From NCBI GenBank assembly GCA_944390825.1, contig CALXRG010000015.1, positions 1-64,000 of the forward strand: 64,000 nucleotides of DNA. Reading direction: 5' to 3'. The translations under genes and the position numbers were made by a program. Position 1 is the stretch's first letter. Every line of letters starts with the position of its first letter. Under the pieces are notes generated by a model. That model worked only from the letters and a program-made list of their open reading frames with translations, did no database searches and was not told the DNA's origin. Positions 33,558 through 42,208 of the stretch are shown here, piece by piece. This DNA comes from an uncultured Akkermansia sp. (GTDB lineage: Bacteria > Verrucomicrobiota > Verrucomicrobiia > Verrucomicrobiales > Akkermansiaceae).

Positions 33558-34853
33558 TTAATCGACCGTGCGCAGACGCAGTGACTCCCCGTGAGCATCC
33601 AATCCTTCGACGCGGGAGAACACCTGCACGTACGGCAGGGACGCAATGGCAGCCTCCCGGCTCATGCGTACAATGCTCGTGCGCCGCTGGAACTGATCTG
33701 CGCGGATGCCCGAGAAGGATTTGCCGGAGCCTCCCGTTGGCAGGGTATGGCTGGGACCAGCCAGGAAATCACCGCAGGCGACCGTCGAGTAGGTACCGGC
33801 GTAAACCGCGCCGGCCGTCCGAATCCGCGAGAGAATCTCATCTTCCCGCTCAGGTTTCACGACGAGCACCAAATGCTCCGGAGCAAAACCGTTGACGATG
33901 TCAGCTCCGTATTCCAGGCTCTTCACGAGGAAACAACTGGCGCGGTCGCGCAGCACCTCGGCAAGGTATTGGGAGCGGCTCAGTTTGGCTGCCTGGCGGG
34001 TAATCTCAGCTTCCACCTGCGCGAGGAGCGTCTCACTGGTCGTCACAAAAGCGATCTCACTGTCACCGCCATGCTCAGCCTGAGCCAACAAATCCGCCGC
34101 CACGAAAGCAGGGTTGGCCGTCTCATCCGCCAACACCATCACCTCGCTCGGTCCCGGCAGCAAATCAATCGCCACTGCCCCCACGAGCTGGCGCTTAGCC
34201 TCCACCACAAAGCGGTTTCCCGGGCCGAAGATCTTCTGTACCGGGGCGATCGACTCCGTTCCCAGTGCCAGCGCAGCGATACCCTGCGCCCCGCCGATAC
34301 GGTATATCTCTGTAGCTCCAGCCGCCTGCAATGCGACCAGCACGGCGGGATTCACCTTCCCATCGGGGCCGCACGGAGTCATTGCCACAATCTCGGGCAC
34401 GCCCACAGCCTTGGCGAAACCGCCCGTCATCAACGCCGTCGACACCAAGGGAGCTTTGCCTCCAGGCACGTAAATTCCCACGCGATCATAAGGCACGAAA
34501 CGCTCACCTACTTCGCAGCCCTGGGCATTTGTGCCGTGCCAATCACGGCGCATGCTGCACTGAGAGAAATACTCGATATTTGCCAGTGATGCGGCAATAG
34601 CCTCCTTAACGTCGGCAGGCACCACGGCCTGAGCCTCAGCAAGCTCTTCATCGCGGACACGGAGTTCAGCAGGGGTCAACTCCACGTGGTCAAACTGATG
34701 GGCATACTCACACAAAGCCATATCACCACCTGTCTTGACCCGCTCAACAATAGCACTTACAGCCTCCCTCACCTGTACCCCGGGGATTGCGCGGCGATTC
34801 ATCCCCGCCACCGCCTCCTCAAAGCCGACCTCGCTTTCACGATAGGTTTTCAT
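33558..34853 (-). CDS. hisD: Histidinol dehydrogenase
   Basis: 431 aa, the usual length. Diagnostic blocks are RVGIYVPGGKAPLVSTALM, IGGAQGIAALA (~198-208), FGPGNRFVVEAKR (~221-233), NGFAPEHL (~323-330; catalytic Glu and His) and GPSHTLPTGG (~364-373). It oxidises histidinol to histidine in two NAD-dependent steps and binds Zn. ATG 34853 is chosen because the alternative ATG at 34865 is inside the -10 box. It stands alone with no other his gene next to it. Confidence 0.95.
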   Translation of the reverse strand: MKTYRESEVGFEEAVAGMNRRAIPGVQVREAVSAIVERVKTGGDMALCEYAHQFDHVELTPAELRVRDEELAEAQAVVPADVKEAIAASLANIEYFSQCSMRRDWHGTNAQGCEVGERFVPYDRVGIYVPGGKAPLVSTALMTGGFAKAVGVPEIVAMTPCGPDGKVNPAVLVALQAAGATEIYRIGGAQGIAALALGTESIAPVQKIFGPGNRFVVEAKRQLVGAVAIDLLPGPSEVMVLADETANPAFVAADLLAQAEHGGDSEIAFVTTSETLLAQVEAEITRQAAKLSRSQYLAEVLRDRASCFLVKSLEYGADIVNGFAPEHLVLVVKPEREDEILSRIRTAGAVYAGTYSTVACGDFLAGPSHTLPTGGSGKSFSGIRADQFQRRTSIVRMSREAAIASLPYVQVFSRVEGLDAHGESLRLRTVD

Positions 34854-34863
34854 ATCTGGACGC

Positions 34864-34892
34864 ATTATACCAGCTCACAGATAACATGTCAA
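34864..34892 (-). promoter_or_regulatory. Perfect-consensus sigma-70-type promoter of hisD
   Basis: TTGACA (34892-34887), 17-nt spacer, TATAAT (34869-34864): a full consensus match. Only 10 nt separate the -10 from ATG 34853, so the mRNA would have a leader of 0-5 nt and no Shine-Dalgarno sequence. The adjoining gap to 35152 otherwise holds only the opposite promoter at 35087. Confidence 0.85.
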
Positions 34893-35086
34893 CGAATGCC
34901 TCATTTAATATAGCGTCCGGAGCCTGTTTCTGCACCATTTTACATGAACCTGTATCATTGATACTAAACAGCAAAACCGCTTTATCCCACCATCCTTCTT
35001 CGGATTTTAATCATATGATTAGGAAACACTGTCATACTCATTTCAGCATGTTAGCGCAAAAATACTATCTTTATGTCAGATTGGGC

Positions 35087-35115
35087 TTGCTAAGACGTCA
35101 CGTTTAGCGTATTAT
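35087..35115 (+). promoter_or_regulatory. Promoter of the AP2-like gene
   Basis: TTGCTA (35087-35092), 17-nt spacer, TATTAT (35110-35115), leaving a ~30-nt leader before 35153. Confidence 0.6.
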
Positions 35116-35152
35116 CCTTTGGTCAATCCGACCAAACGTTCCGTTAAATACC

Positions 35153-35416
35153 ATGAGAGAAAACATGAAAAATCTGACGCGTTACACACGCGAAAAAACA
35201 TCCTTCCAAGGTTGGCGTGTATGCATTAGCCGTCAGGGGCTGATGTTCACCAAGTATTTCGCCGATCACGCCTTTGGCGGCGAGGAGGGAGCACTGGAAG
35301 CTGCTCGTTCTCTGCGAGATGAAATTCTTGACAAACTCAAGACAGCCAGTGCCAAAGAGGTACTTCCTGAGTACCAGGAGCGTTTCGCCAAGCCCAAAAA
35401 AGGCGACGCCAAATAA
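35153..35416 (+). CDS. Small AP2/ERF-like DNA-binding-domain protein
   Basis: 87 aa, basic. Residues ~18-58 (FQGWRVCISRQGLMFTKYF, then GGEEGALEAARSLRDEIL) follow the AP2 plan of a three-stranded sheet plus helix ending in an EAA-x-AR-type helix. Bacterial AP2 domains occur in integrases, homing endonucleases and stand-alone small proteins. Here there is no other domain and no mobile-element gene nearby. The Lys-rich tail (AKPKKGDAK) fits nucleic-acid binding. ATG 35165 (after GAGAG) is an alternative start. It has its own promoter and terminator, so it is a real monocistronic gene. Function unknown. Confidence 0.65.
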   Translation: MRENMKNLTRYTREKTSFQGWRVCISRQGLMFTKYFADHAFGGEEGALEAARSLRDEILDKLKTASAKEVLPEYQERFAKPKKGDAK

Positions 35417-35439
35417 CCCATTACCATAAAAATCTCACC

Positions 35440-35474
35440 GGCGCTGCTTCTGATTTTTTTCCGGGAGCAGCGCC
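35440..35474 (+). terminator. Terminator after the AP2-like gene
   Basis: A 9-bp perfect stem (35440-35448 with 35466-35474), followed by ACTTTTATG, 23 nt after the stop. The gap from here to 35640 shows nothing else. Confidence 0.7.
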
Positions 35475-35640
35475 ACTTTTATGTCCCGGTTGTTCATATC
35501 GCGACAGCCTGCTCACTGATTAACAACTATCCGCTCCCGCCGAGGAAAGTAAAGCAATAGAAAGAGAATGTCGTAACGCGACACCACGGACAGGAAAACC
35601 GGCCCGACACTCTCCCGCTGGCATGCGAAGCGCACTCCCC

Positions 35641-36111
35641 TCACAAATCCGAAAAATCCAGCTTGCGGGACACAAAAGGCTGCTGCTCATTGGAGCGGGC
35701 CTCCCAATACAGCAACAGCATTCCACCCAGCAACAGCATGCGGATGGCAATATCCAGCGCGTAATTATCCAATGCATGCTCACTACCCATGCAATTGCAC
35801 GTCAAATCAAGCCCGCGAACCCACGCCTGGACATACAGCAGCACAAACACCGTCGTCATCACCACCCCCCACAAAGCAGCTCCCCGATACTGATAACGCA
35901 GCACCAGGCACCCCCCCACAACCAACTCCATTGCCACACCCAGGCACGCAATCGGCATGGAGAAAAACTCCGGCAGCAGGCGGCTCGCAGTCATAAACTG
36001 CGCCGTCGTCGCCAAATCCGCCACTTTCATCAGCCCAGTATAAAGGAAGAACGCACCAAGGCCCACCCTAAGCAGCATCAGCAACGTCGTGGTAACCCTG
36101 GTCTTCTTCAT
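35641..36111 (-). CDS. MauE/DoxX-family redox-associated membrane protein
   Basis: 156 aa from ATG 36111, fixed by the promoter directly upstream. Four membrane helices; the first contains FFLYTGLMKVADL, the DoxX/MauE signature, and a conserved Cys pair TCNCMGS follows helix 3 near residue ~108. MauE-like proteins with such CxC pairs are thought to support disulfide or electron transfer to periplasmic partners. No partner is encoded beside it. Confidence 0.72.
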   Translation of the reverse strand: MKKTRVTTTLLMLLRVGLGAFFLYTGLMKVADLATTAQFMTASRLLPEFFSMPIACLGVAMELVVGGCLVLRYQYRGAALWGVVMTTVFVLLYVQAWVRGLDLTCNCMGSEHALDNYALDIAIRMLLLGGMLLLYWEARSNEQQPFVSRKLDFSDL

Positions 36112-36118
36112 GGGCCCC

Positions 36119-36147
36119 ATCATATCGCATCCAGCGCGCGCGGGCAA
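36119..36147 (-). promoter_or_regulatory. Promoter abutting the MauE/DoxX gene start
   Basis: TTGCCC (36147-36142), 17-nt spacer, TATGAT (36124-36119), 7 nt before ATG 36111. ATG triplets at 36123 and 36120 lie inside the -10 and are excluded as starts. Confidence 0.6.
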
Positions 36148-36255
36148 GTCCTTTCCCCGTTCTACCCCCCGGCAAGAATAACAAACAAAGACAAACACCC
36201 CGCCGTCCCGACCGGCCATGAGCACCCGCAAGCACACTCCGATCCACAAGAAAGC

Positions 36256-36281
36256 CGCCGCCGGGTTAGTACCCGACGGCG
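36256..36281 (-). terminator. Hairpin downstream of the AGCS symporter gene
   Basis: An 11-bp stem with one mismatch (36256-36266 with 36271-36281) and a 4-nt loop. On the minus strand it is followed by CTTTCTTG, a weak T-tract, ~130 nt after the symporter stop. The remaining sequence of 36148-36408 shows no gene or known RNA. Confidence 0.4.
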
Positions 36282-36408
36282 ACTCCAACTTACTACCTAT
36301 GAAACTCGATCCTCCCTTCTCTAGGGCCCGTGGCGCTCTCTCCTTCACCACGTACCGGAAGAACCGATGCAGTAGTGACAACCAACCCTCCCACCGCGTT
36401 CAAAAAAT

Positions 36409-37833
36409 CTATGATTTTTGTGGATTTTTTTTGAGTTTTTCCACATCCGGCTCTGAAGCTTGGGGGACTGGCGCGGGATCCGCTTCATCTAACCGCTTCT
36501 CCCACAAATAATAACGCGTATACAGCACCAGGGTGCCACTCAACGCCACCAGACAAAACAAATTCGGCAGCGCCATCAGTCCATTAGCCACATCAGCGAA
36601 ATCCCACACTATAGCACTCTTCGGCGTCACGCAACCAACGTAAACAGCCACGACCCAAAGAACCCGGTAAGGAGTAATCAGCCGAGTACCACCGAGATAC
36701 TGCAGCGACCGCTCGCCAAAATACGACCACCCCAGCAGCGTCGAAATCACAAACGTCGCCAAACTGATCGTCAACAACGTCGAACCGATGAACCCCACAC
36801 TGCGGAACGCATGATACGTCAGCACCTCCCCCTGCGCAGAATCCACCTCCGGGTGAGCCATCACCGCCACCGTCAGCGTCAACCCCGTCAGCGTACAAAT
36901 AACGACCGTATCCCAGAAAGGCCCGGTCGACGCCACCAGCGCCTGCTGCACCGGGTTGGGAGTGCGGACAGGAGCCGAAATAATAGGTGAAGACCCCATA
37001 CCGGCCTCATTGGAAAACAACCCGCGCTTGCAACCGGTCTGCATCGCCAGCATCAGCGTCGAACCGATGAAACCGCCACCGGCAGCCTCTCCGGTAAACG
37101 CGCGCGAACAAATCATCTCAACAGCCGGCCAGATAAACTCATAATTCGCCACCAGGAGGACCAAGCACCCCGCCATGTAAACGAGCGCCATCGTCGGCAC
37201 ACATGCCGAACAAACACGGGCAATTCCCTTGAGACCGCCGAGCACCACCAGCGCCACCAGCACCGCCAGGCCAAGCCCCGTCACCCAACTGGGAATACCA
37301 AGTGCAGACTCATGCAGCACACGCGCCACCGCGTTACTCTGCGTAATATTGCCGATACCGAACGCCGCAATCGACGTCAGCACCGCAAAGGTCACCGCCA
37401 GCCATCTGCACTTGAGCCCCCGCTCGATGGCATACATCGGTCCGCCCACGATATGCCCCTTCTCATCCTGCACACGGTAACGGATCGCCAGCAGACTTTC
37501 AGCATAGCGGGTCGACATCCCGAGCAAACCCGTCAGCATGCACCAGAACACCGCCCCGGGGCCGCCCGTCGTCACCGCCACCGCAACACCGATAATATTG
37601 CCCGTTCCCACATTGGCCGCCAGCGAAATCATCAGCGACGAAAAATGCGAGATATGGCCATCCTGTCCCTTACCCCTCGCAAAATAATACCGCAAAGCCG
37701 TAAAAAAATGCCGCTGCGGAAACTTCAGAATAAACGTCAGGTAGAGGTGAGTACCCAGCAGGCAGAACAGCAGGATGTAACCCCACAGAAAATTACTGGC
37801 GGCACTGAGCCCCTGAGAAATCGCGTCCAACAT
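36409..37833 (-). CDS. Alanine/glycine:cation (Na+) symporter, AGCS family
   Basis: 474 aa from ATG 37833, set by the promoter. About eleven membrane helices. Family marks are SLAANVGTGNIIGVAVA (~68-84), GGPGAVFW and the strongly conserved GLFSNEAGMGSSPI (~270-283). It imports alanine or glycine with Na+. The C-terminus is Lys-rich and cytosolic. Divergent from the RmlD-like gene across a 173-bp gap holding both promoters. Confidence 0.92.
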   Translation of the reverse strand: MLDAISQGLSAASNFLWGYILLFCLLGTHLYLTFILKFPQRHFFTALRYYFARGKGQDGHISHFSSLMISLAANVGTGNIIGVAVAVTTGGPGAVFWCMLTGLLGMSTRYAESLLAIRYRVQDEKGHIVGGPMYAIERGLKCRWLAVTFAVLTSIAAFGIGNITQSNAVARVLHESALGIPSWVTGLGLAVLVALVVLGGLKGIARVCSACVPTMALVYMAGCLVLLVANYEFIWPAVEMICSRAFTGEAAGGGFIGSTLMLAMQTGCKRGLFSNEAGMGSSPIISAPVRTPNPVQQALVASTGPFWDTVVICTLTGLTLTVAVMAHPEVDSAQGEVLTYHAFRSVGFIGSTLLTISLATFVISTLLGWSYFGERSLQYLGGTRLITPYRVLWVVAVYVGCVTPKSAIVWDFADVANGLMALPNLFCLVALSGTLVLYTRYYLWEKRLDEADPAPVPQASEPDVEKLKKNPQKS

Positions 37834-37842
37834 AGCGAGCCA

Positions 37843-37871
37843 AGCATACACGCCGCCAAGGCCGTAGTCAA
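37843..37871 (-). promoter_or_regulatory. Promoter abutting the AGCS gene start
   Basis: TTGACT (37871-37866), 17-nt spacer, TATGCT (37848-37843), 9 nt before ATG 37833. Confidence 0.65.
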
Positions 37872-37972
37872 GTTTTTCAGGACCCTCCGGCCGGAGAGCA
37901 GCAGTTCCCCTCCACGGCCCGGCACAGCAGCAGCGCACCAGAGGTTCCCCACAGTTGACCCGCAGGTTTTTC

Positions 37973-38000
37973 TTGCCGCGGCGGCGATTTAGTGTAAACT
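37973..38000 (+). promoter_or_regulatory. Promoter abutting the RmlD-like gene start
   Basis: TTGCCG (37973-37978), 16-nt spacer, TAAACT (37995-38000), 6 nt before ATG 38007. Confidence 0.6.
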
Positions 38001-38006
38001 GGGGCC

Positions 38007-38915
38007 ATGAACCTCCTGGTATTCGGTGGCACCGGCCGCACAGGGCAGGTAGTAACCCAAAGCGCACGCACCGCCGGCCACACCATCCTGGCACCCACGC
38101 ATGCGGACTGTAACCTTCGGGACACGGACCGCGTCTCGGACCTCGTGCTGGCCAGCGGGGCCGAAACCGTCATCAACTGCGCCGCTGTCAGCAGTCTGGA
38201 AACCTGCCTGGATGACCCGCTCAGCGCCCACCTCATCAACGCCGTCGCCCCGGCCGCCATGGCCCTGGCCTGCCGCCACACCGGAGCACGCTTCATCCAC
38301 CTCTCCACCGACTACGTCCTCGACGGCCGTCGTCCCGGCAAAAAAAGCGAAAGCTCCAAATGCAAACCCGCCAACATTTACGGCGAAAGCAAACGCGAAG
38401 GTGAGCTCCAAGTCCTCGAAGCCCTGCCGGGTGCCCTCATCGCGCGGGTTTCCTGGATCTGCGGCAACCCCCGCAAACCCTCCTTCGTCGAAAGCACTCT
38501 GGCCAAAGCCCTGGCGGGTCAGCCCGTCGCTGCCATTGCAGACAAGGATTCCATGCCGACTGATGCGGCCGACATCGCCCGCATCCTGCTGCACCTGGGC
38601 AGCGATCCGGAGGGGCGCTCCCTCAGCGGCATCGTCCAGCTCTGCAGCACCGGGGAGCCCCAGAGCTGGCACAGCTGTGCTCTCATCGCCCTGCGCCACG
38701 CTGTTGAGCTGGGTGCCCTGCCCTCACTGCCTGCACTGGCTGAGCAGAAGCTGGCCCAGGCCACTTTTTTCCGCGACGCCCGCCCGGCTCACACCGCCAT
38801 GGAATACTCTCCCCGCCTGGCTGCACTGGGGCTCACCATGCCGGATGCCGTCACCTGCCTGCGCCGCGTCACGGAGCGCTACCTCGCCGCCAAGTGCTGC
38901 CAGTCTGCCCAGTAG
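38007..38915 (+). CDS. RmlD-like NAD(P)-dependent sugar-nucleotide reductase (extended SDR)
   Basis: 302 aa. Rossmann start NLLVFGGTGRTGQVV, INCAAVSSLETC (~56-67), STDYVLDG (~100-107) and the catalytic Tyr125/Lys129 in IYGESK are the hallmarks of dTDP-4-dehydrorhamnose reductases. It lacks rmlA, rmlB and rmlC neighbours, so the exact substrate is open; it could also be a MAT2B-like or other SDR. A near-perfect ~21-nt duplication spans the stop codon (38895-38935). Confidence 0.75.
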   Translation: MNLLVFGGTGRTGQVVTQSARTAGHTILAPTHADCNLRDTDRVSDLVLASGAETVINCAAVSSLETCLDDPLSAHLINAVAPAAMALACRHTGARFIHLSTDYVLDGRRPGKKSESSKCKPANIYGESKREGELQVLEALPGALIARVSWICGNPRKPSFVESTLAKALAGQPVAAIADKDSMPTDAADIARILLHLGSDPEGRSLSGIVQLCSTGEPQSWHSCALIALRHAVELGALPSLPALAEQKLAQATFFRDARPAHTAMEYSPRLAALGLTMPDAVTCLRRVTERYLAAKCCQSAQ

Positions 38916-38971
38916 TGCTGCCAATCTGCCCGCCTCAGCCCCAAAAACAGCCACATTCAGCATCTTCCCCA

Positions 38972-39009
38972 CTTCGGCGAAGAGCTGAAGCTTCGGCGAA
39001 CAGCTGAAG
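38972..39009. repeat. Two tandem 19-bp repeats
   Basis: Copies 38972-38990 and 38991-39009 (CTTCGGCGAAGAGCTGAAG) differ at one base. They lie between converging genes; each copy contains a short dyad and could help terminate either transcript. Confidence 0.7.
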
Positions 39010-39037
39010 CATCACCGGCAAAGAAAGCAGCCAAGCA

Positions 39038-40486
39038 TTACAGCGGCGTTGCACACAAGCGGGCCACAAGGAAGTTCAACAGGTAGAATGCGGGGATGGC
39101 AGCGCACATCAGCCCGAAAGCCAAACTGCCCTCGCGCACGGAAAAGCCACGCAGTCCATAGGCGTAAAGCCCGCAGGAAGCCGCTGCCATGAGCGCCGAC
39201 CCTACCCACGCCATGATGCTGCAGATTCCCAACTCGAGGCGGGAAACTGACGGGCACGGAATCCCGGACAGCTGATCGAGCCCACCTGCCCTCAGTGACT
39301 CGCCGATGGCGATGTACAGGACAGCATACTCAACTGCAAGCAAGATTGCCGCCAACACGACGCACACCACAATCACATGGCGCGGCTTGAAAAAGCGCAT
39401 CAGGTAGCTTGCTGCCAGGCAGCCAAGCGTAGCCGACACCACCGGAATCATCAGCGGGAACCACCGCACGACTGAAGCCGGCTCCGGTGTCTGGGAAGCG
39501 CACTCTCCGGAAGCACCCGTTGCCACACCAAAGAGGCACCACACCGGCATCAGACACAGCAGCGCACCGCACACCCAGAAGCGCCAGCTCATCGCGATGA
39601 CCAGAATGCTGCGCGCGTAGCACACCAGGAAGAGCAGCAGCACAGCCACGGCCGCCCAGCGTCGGCTGTCGCTCATCACCATATCCTCAATCGGCATGCA
39701 GAAAGCCACCAGCACGCCCACGATAAGCAACAGCACCGCGACAGGCCGCGTTGTGGACGGGCCGCCGGAGGAAACCGACGGCCTCACATCCTCCACATCC
39801 GTCAGATCATCCGCATCCGGCAGCGTCTCCCGGCCGGCTTTGACCAGCAGACGTACGAACACCGGCAACGCGACGACCATCGCGACGTAGGGTCGCCAGG
39901 CCAGTGCTTCCTCGGCATATGCCTCCAGAGCGACCATCACCAACCGCTCCACAGCCAGCAGCGCGACGGCCAGCAGAAGGGCGAGGCCGAGGCCGAAGGT
40001 GAGGCGCCGCAGTGCGGTTGATGCGGGGCCGGCTTTGAGCATGCCGGGCACGGCAAAAACAGGCACCAGCATACAGGCGGAGGCGAGGGTCAGAGCGTTG
40101 GCTGACAGCCTGTGACCATATAACGGCAGAGCCAGCAGCAGAGCCACGACCGCCAGCCCGACCACCGAACTCAAGCGCGCCGAGCCATCGCGGACGATCA
40201 CGACGGCTCCGCAGTAGAGCAGCAGTGCCATCATGGCCGCGTCTGCCACCTCCGGCGTCAGCGTAAACGTCAGCAGTGCCTGCGCCGCCTCTCCGGAGGT
40301 CCATACCAGGTATGGCATCACCAGCTGCTGCACCTCGGCGGCAAACGGGGTCATCAGGAACGGCGCGGGCCCGGTTTGAATGACCGCATAGAGCGTCAGT
40401 CCCAGCAGGCCGGCCAGCAGCAGAAAAAACGAACGGAAGCGGCGCGGCAGCACCGGTGTAAGATCACGGTCAACGGGTGTACTCAT
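39038..40486 (-). CDS. Polytopic membrane protein of unknown function (paralogue A)
   Basis: 482 aa with about 11-12 hydrophobic helices and a short cytosolic loop near residues 215-245 (DADDLTDVEDVRP). No family is recognised. It is a clear paralogue of the next minus-strand gene: both begin with TPVLPRRFR-x-FF, share LRRLTFG-x-GLAL (~164-175), the AGVLVAFC/VGVLVAFC helix and LLLFLVCYA/LLLYLVCYA. Same order and length point to tandem duplication. Its own promoter lies 9 nt before the start, so the copies are separately transcribed. A transporter or sensor role is possible but not shown. Confidence 0.7.
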   Translation of the reverse strand: MSTPVDRDLTPVLPRRFRSFFLLLAGLLGLTLYAVIQTGPAPFLMTPFAAEVQQLVMPYLVWTSGEAAQALLTFTLTPEVADAAMMALLLYCGAVVIVRDGSARLSSVVGLAVVALLLALPLYGHRLSANALTLASACMLVPVFAVPGMLKAGPASTALRRLTFGLGLALLLAVALLAVERLVMVALEAYAEEALAWRPYVAMVVALPVFVRLLVKAGRETLPDADDLTDVEDVRPSVSSGGPSTTRPVAVLLLIVGVLVAFCMPIEDMVMSDSRRWAAVAVLLLFLVCYARSILVIAMSWRFWVCGALLCLMPVWCLFGVATGASGECASQTPEPASVVRWFPLMIPVVSATLGCLAASYLMRFFKPRHVIVVCVVLAAILLAVEYAVLYIAIGESLRAGGLDQLSGIPCPSVSRLELGICSIMAWVGSALMAAASCGLYAYGLRGFSVREGSLAFGLMCAAIPAFYLLNFLVARLCATPL

Positions 40487-40495
40487 GGCATCTTC

Positions 40496-40523
40496 AGCCT
40501 AGCACATGGGGCCATGAAGTCAA
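40496..40523 (-). promoter_or_regulatory. Promoter abutting paralogue A
   Basis: TTGACT (40523-40518), 16-nt spacer ending TGC, TAGGCT (40501-40496), 9 nt before ATG 40486. Confidence 0.6.
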
Positions 40524-40605
40524 GCGGTAAGTTGGACAGGGCACCCATGCAGGGACTCACGGGAATACACTCCGTCTCTCAGCCTGGCGCAGCATTCCTC
40601 CGGCA

Positions 40606-40705
40606 GCATTCCGGCTTCCTCATGCTGCATTCCTGCTCCCGCGTGCCACACTCCGGTTTCCTCATGCGGCACACGTGCTCCTGCGTGCGGCACACCGGCT
40701 CCGGG
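40606..40705. repeat. Degenerate ~42-bp tandem repeat, about 2.4 copies
   Basis: Units 40606-40647 and 40648-40690 share TTCCTCATGC and GTGCTCC/TGCGTG-type blocks, and a partial third unit follows. It lies between the two membrane-protein paralogues and runs up to the end of paralogue B. A minus-strand frame across it gives Cys-rich repeats but lacks gene signals. Confidence 0.55.
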
Positions 40706-42094
40706 CTATGGGAGACTTTCCAGCAACGAATACACCAGCCAGTCCGGCAACAGGAGCGACGCATACAAAAGCACCAGCACCACCCCACCGAGGCGCGCGG
40801 AAAAACGCCGCAGCACCCACGCCATCAGCCCGCAGTACGCTACAGCGACAACCGCCCCGAGCACCCCGTATTCAGCCAGCTGCATTCCCTCATACACGCC
40901 TTGCGGCAGCCCTGTCCCGCCGTAGGCATTGACAGCACCAGCGCCCAACAGCAGCAGCGTCACGACCAGCATCACCCCCATACATACCAGGGCGACGCGC
41001 CACGGCCGCAGGGCGCGCATCAGCACGCTGCCCAGCAGGCATCCCACCAGCACACTCAGCACCTCAAAGGCCATCCACCCGTCCGGCCCACTGCCTGCCA
41101 ACAGCCCCGTACTGTGGAACATTCTCATCGACGGCAGGAGCACCACGGCCAGCCAAAAGGGCCAGCTCCGCACAACAGCCCACACGCTCGGCGCATAGCA
41201 GACCAGGTACAGCAGGAGCAGCAGCACGGCCGCCCAGTCGCGTATCTCCCGCACCACCGGATCCAGGTCGCGCCAGCAGAACGCCACCAGCACACCCGCC
41301 GTGAGCAGCATCAGCGAGGAAAGCCGGTTCTGTCTCTGCGGTTGACGCTGCCCGGCCTCCTGAGGTTCTCCGTTTTCCTTGTTCTGCGTACCGGGGCGTG
41401 CCGCCTCCCCATCTTCCGGGGAAGGAACTTCCGGTGAGGGAGCTTCCGGGGAAGTCCCCTCTCCCGGCACCATCACCACGCCTGGAGCGGCGAGTTCCGA
41501 CAAGTCAGGCAGAGGGCGGCGGCGCAGATGAAGCACGAGCCGCATCCATACCGGGAAAGCCGCCACAATCGGCACGTAAGCCCGCCAGTCCGGCCCGCCG
41601 ATCCGGCAAAGGTGCAGCACCTCCCGCAGTCCCCATGTCACCAGCTGCAGAGCGAGCATCAGCGCCAGTGCCAATCCCACGCCGAAGGTCAGCCTCCGCA
41701 GCATGGTCTCTACAGGTCCGGTCTGCACCATTGCGGGAAGCACCAAACACAGCGTGATCATGAACACCGACAGGGCTGCCGCCGGCACCCCAAGCCTGGC
41801 GGCGTAGAGCGGTGCTGTCAGCTCCAGTGCCGCAGCTGCCAGGCTCACCTTGGCGCAAAGGCCGGCCGTACCGTCATGCACCAGTGCCATGGCGGCACCA
41901 AAGAGCAGCAGCGCCATCAGCGCCAGCTCCATGGCCGAGAGTCCCATTCCTCCGGCGCGCGGGATGAGGGCCATCTGGGCCTGTGTCACCGCGAAAAGCT
42001 GTAAGCCAAGCAGACCGGTCAGGAAGAAGAAAAACGGGCGGAAGCGGCGCGGCAGCACCGGCGTCATAGCACCATCTGCGGAAGCATTTGTCAT
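40706..42094 (-). CDS. Polytopic membrane protein of unknown function (paralogue B)
   Basis: 462 aa with 10-12 hydrophobic helices. The N-terminus MTPVLPRRFRPFFFFLTGLLGLQLFA matches paralogue A almost residue for residue, and LRRLTFGVGLAL and LLLYLVCYAPS recur. The central cytosolic loop (~205-260) is longer and rich in Pro, Glu, Ser and Gln with short EAPSPE/EVPSPE repeats. Function unknown; conservation is in the membrane core, whereas the loop has drifted. A promoter ends 6 nt from the start. Confidence 0.7.
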   Translation of the reverse strand: MTNASADGAMTPVLPRRFRPFFFFLTGLLGLQLFAVTQAQMALIPRAGGMGLSAMELALMALLLFGAAMALVHDGTAGLCAKVSLAAAALELTAPLYAARLGVPAAALSVFMITLCLVLPAMVQTGPVETMLRRLTFGVGLALALMLALQLVTWGLREVLHLCRIGGPDWRAYVPIVAAFPVWMRLVLHLRRRPLPDLSELAAPGVVMVPGEGTSPEAPSPEVPSPEDGEAARPGTQNKENGEPQEAGQRQPQRQNRLSSLMLLTAGVLVAFCWRDLDPVVREIRDWAAVLLLLLYLVCYAPSVWAVVRSWPFWLAVVLLPSMRMFHSTGLLAGSGPDGWMAFEVLSVLVGCLLGSVLMRALRPWRVALVCMGVMLVVTLLLLGAGAVNAYGGTGLPQGVYEGMQLAEYGVLGAVVAVAYCGLMAWVLRRFSARLGGVVLVLLYASLLLPDWLVYSLLESLP

Positions 42095-42100
42095 GATCCC

Positions 42101-42128
42101 AGTTTAGCAAAGGGAGCCTGCAAGTCAA
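42101..42128 (-). promoter_or_regulatory. Promoter abutting paralogue B
   Basis: TTGACT (42128-42123), 16-nt spacer ending TGC, TAAACT (42106-42101), 6 nt before ATG 42094. The layout matches that of paralogue A. Confidence 0.65.
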
Positions 42129-42208
42129 GGCAGAACGCACTGCGCCTCCAACCCTTCCGTCCCGACGTCCGCGGGTGCAACGGCCCTTGGTCTTTCTCGG
42201 TATTTTGC

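Noticed and set aside
36218-36511. 97-codon plus-strand frame opposite the 3' end of the AGCS gene
   Set aside because: No promoter, ribosome site or recognisable domain, and about a third is antisense to the symporter gene.
38007-38915. Assignment of the SDR protein as a true RmlD with a rhamnose operon
   Set aside because: Motifs fit the family but rmlA, rmlB and rmlC are absent nearby, so no gene symbol was given.
40579-40788. Cys-rich repeat peptide (RKPEC repeats) on the minus strand between the membrane paralogues
   Set aside because: It arises from the degenerate 42-bp tandem repeat, overlaps the end of paralogue B and has no start signals.
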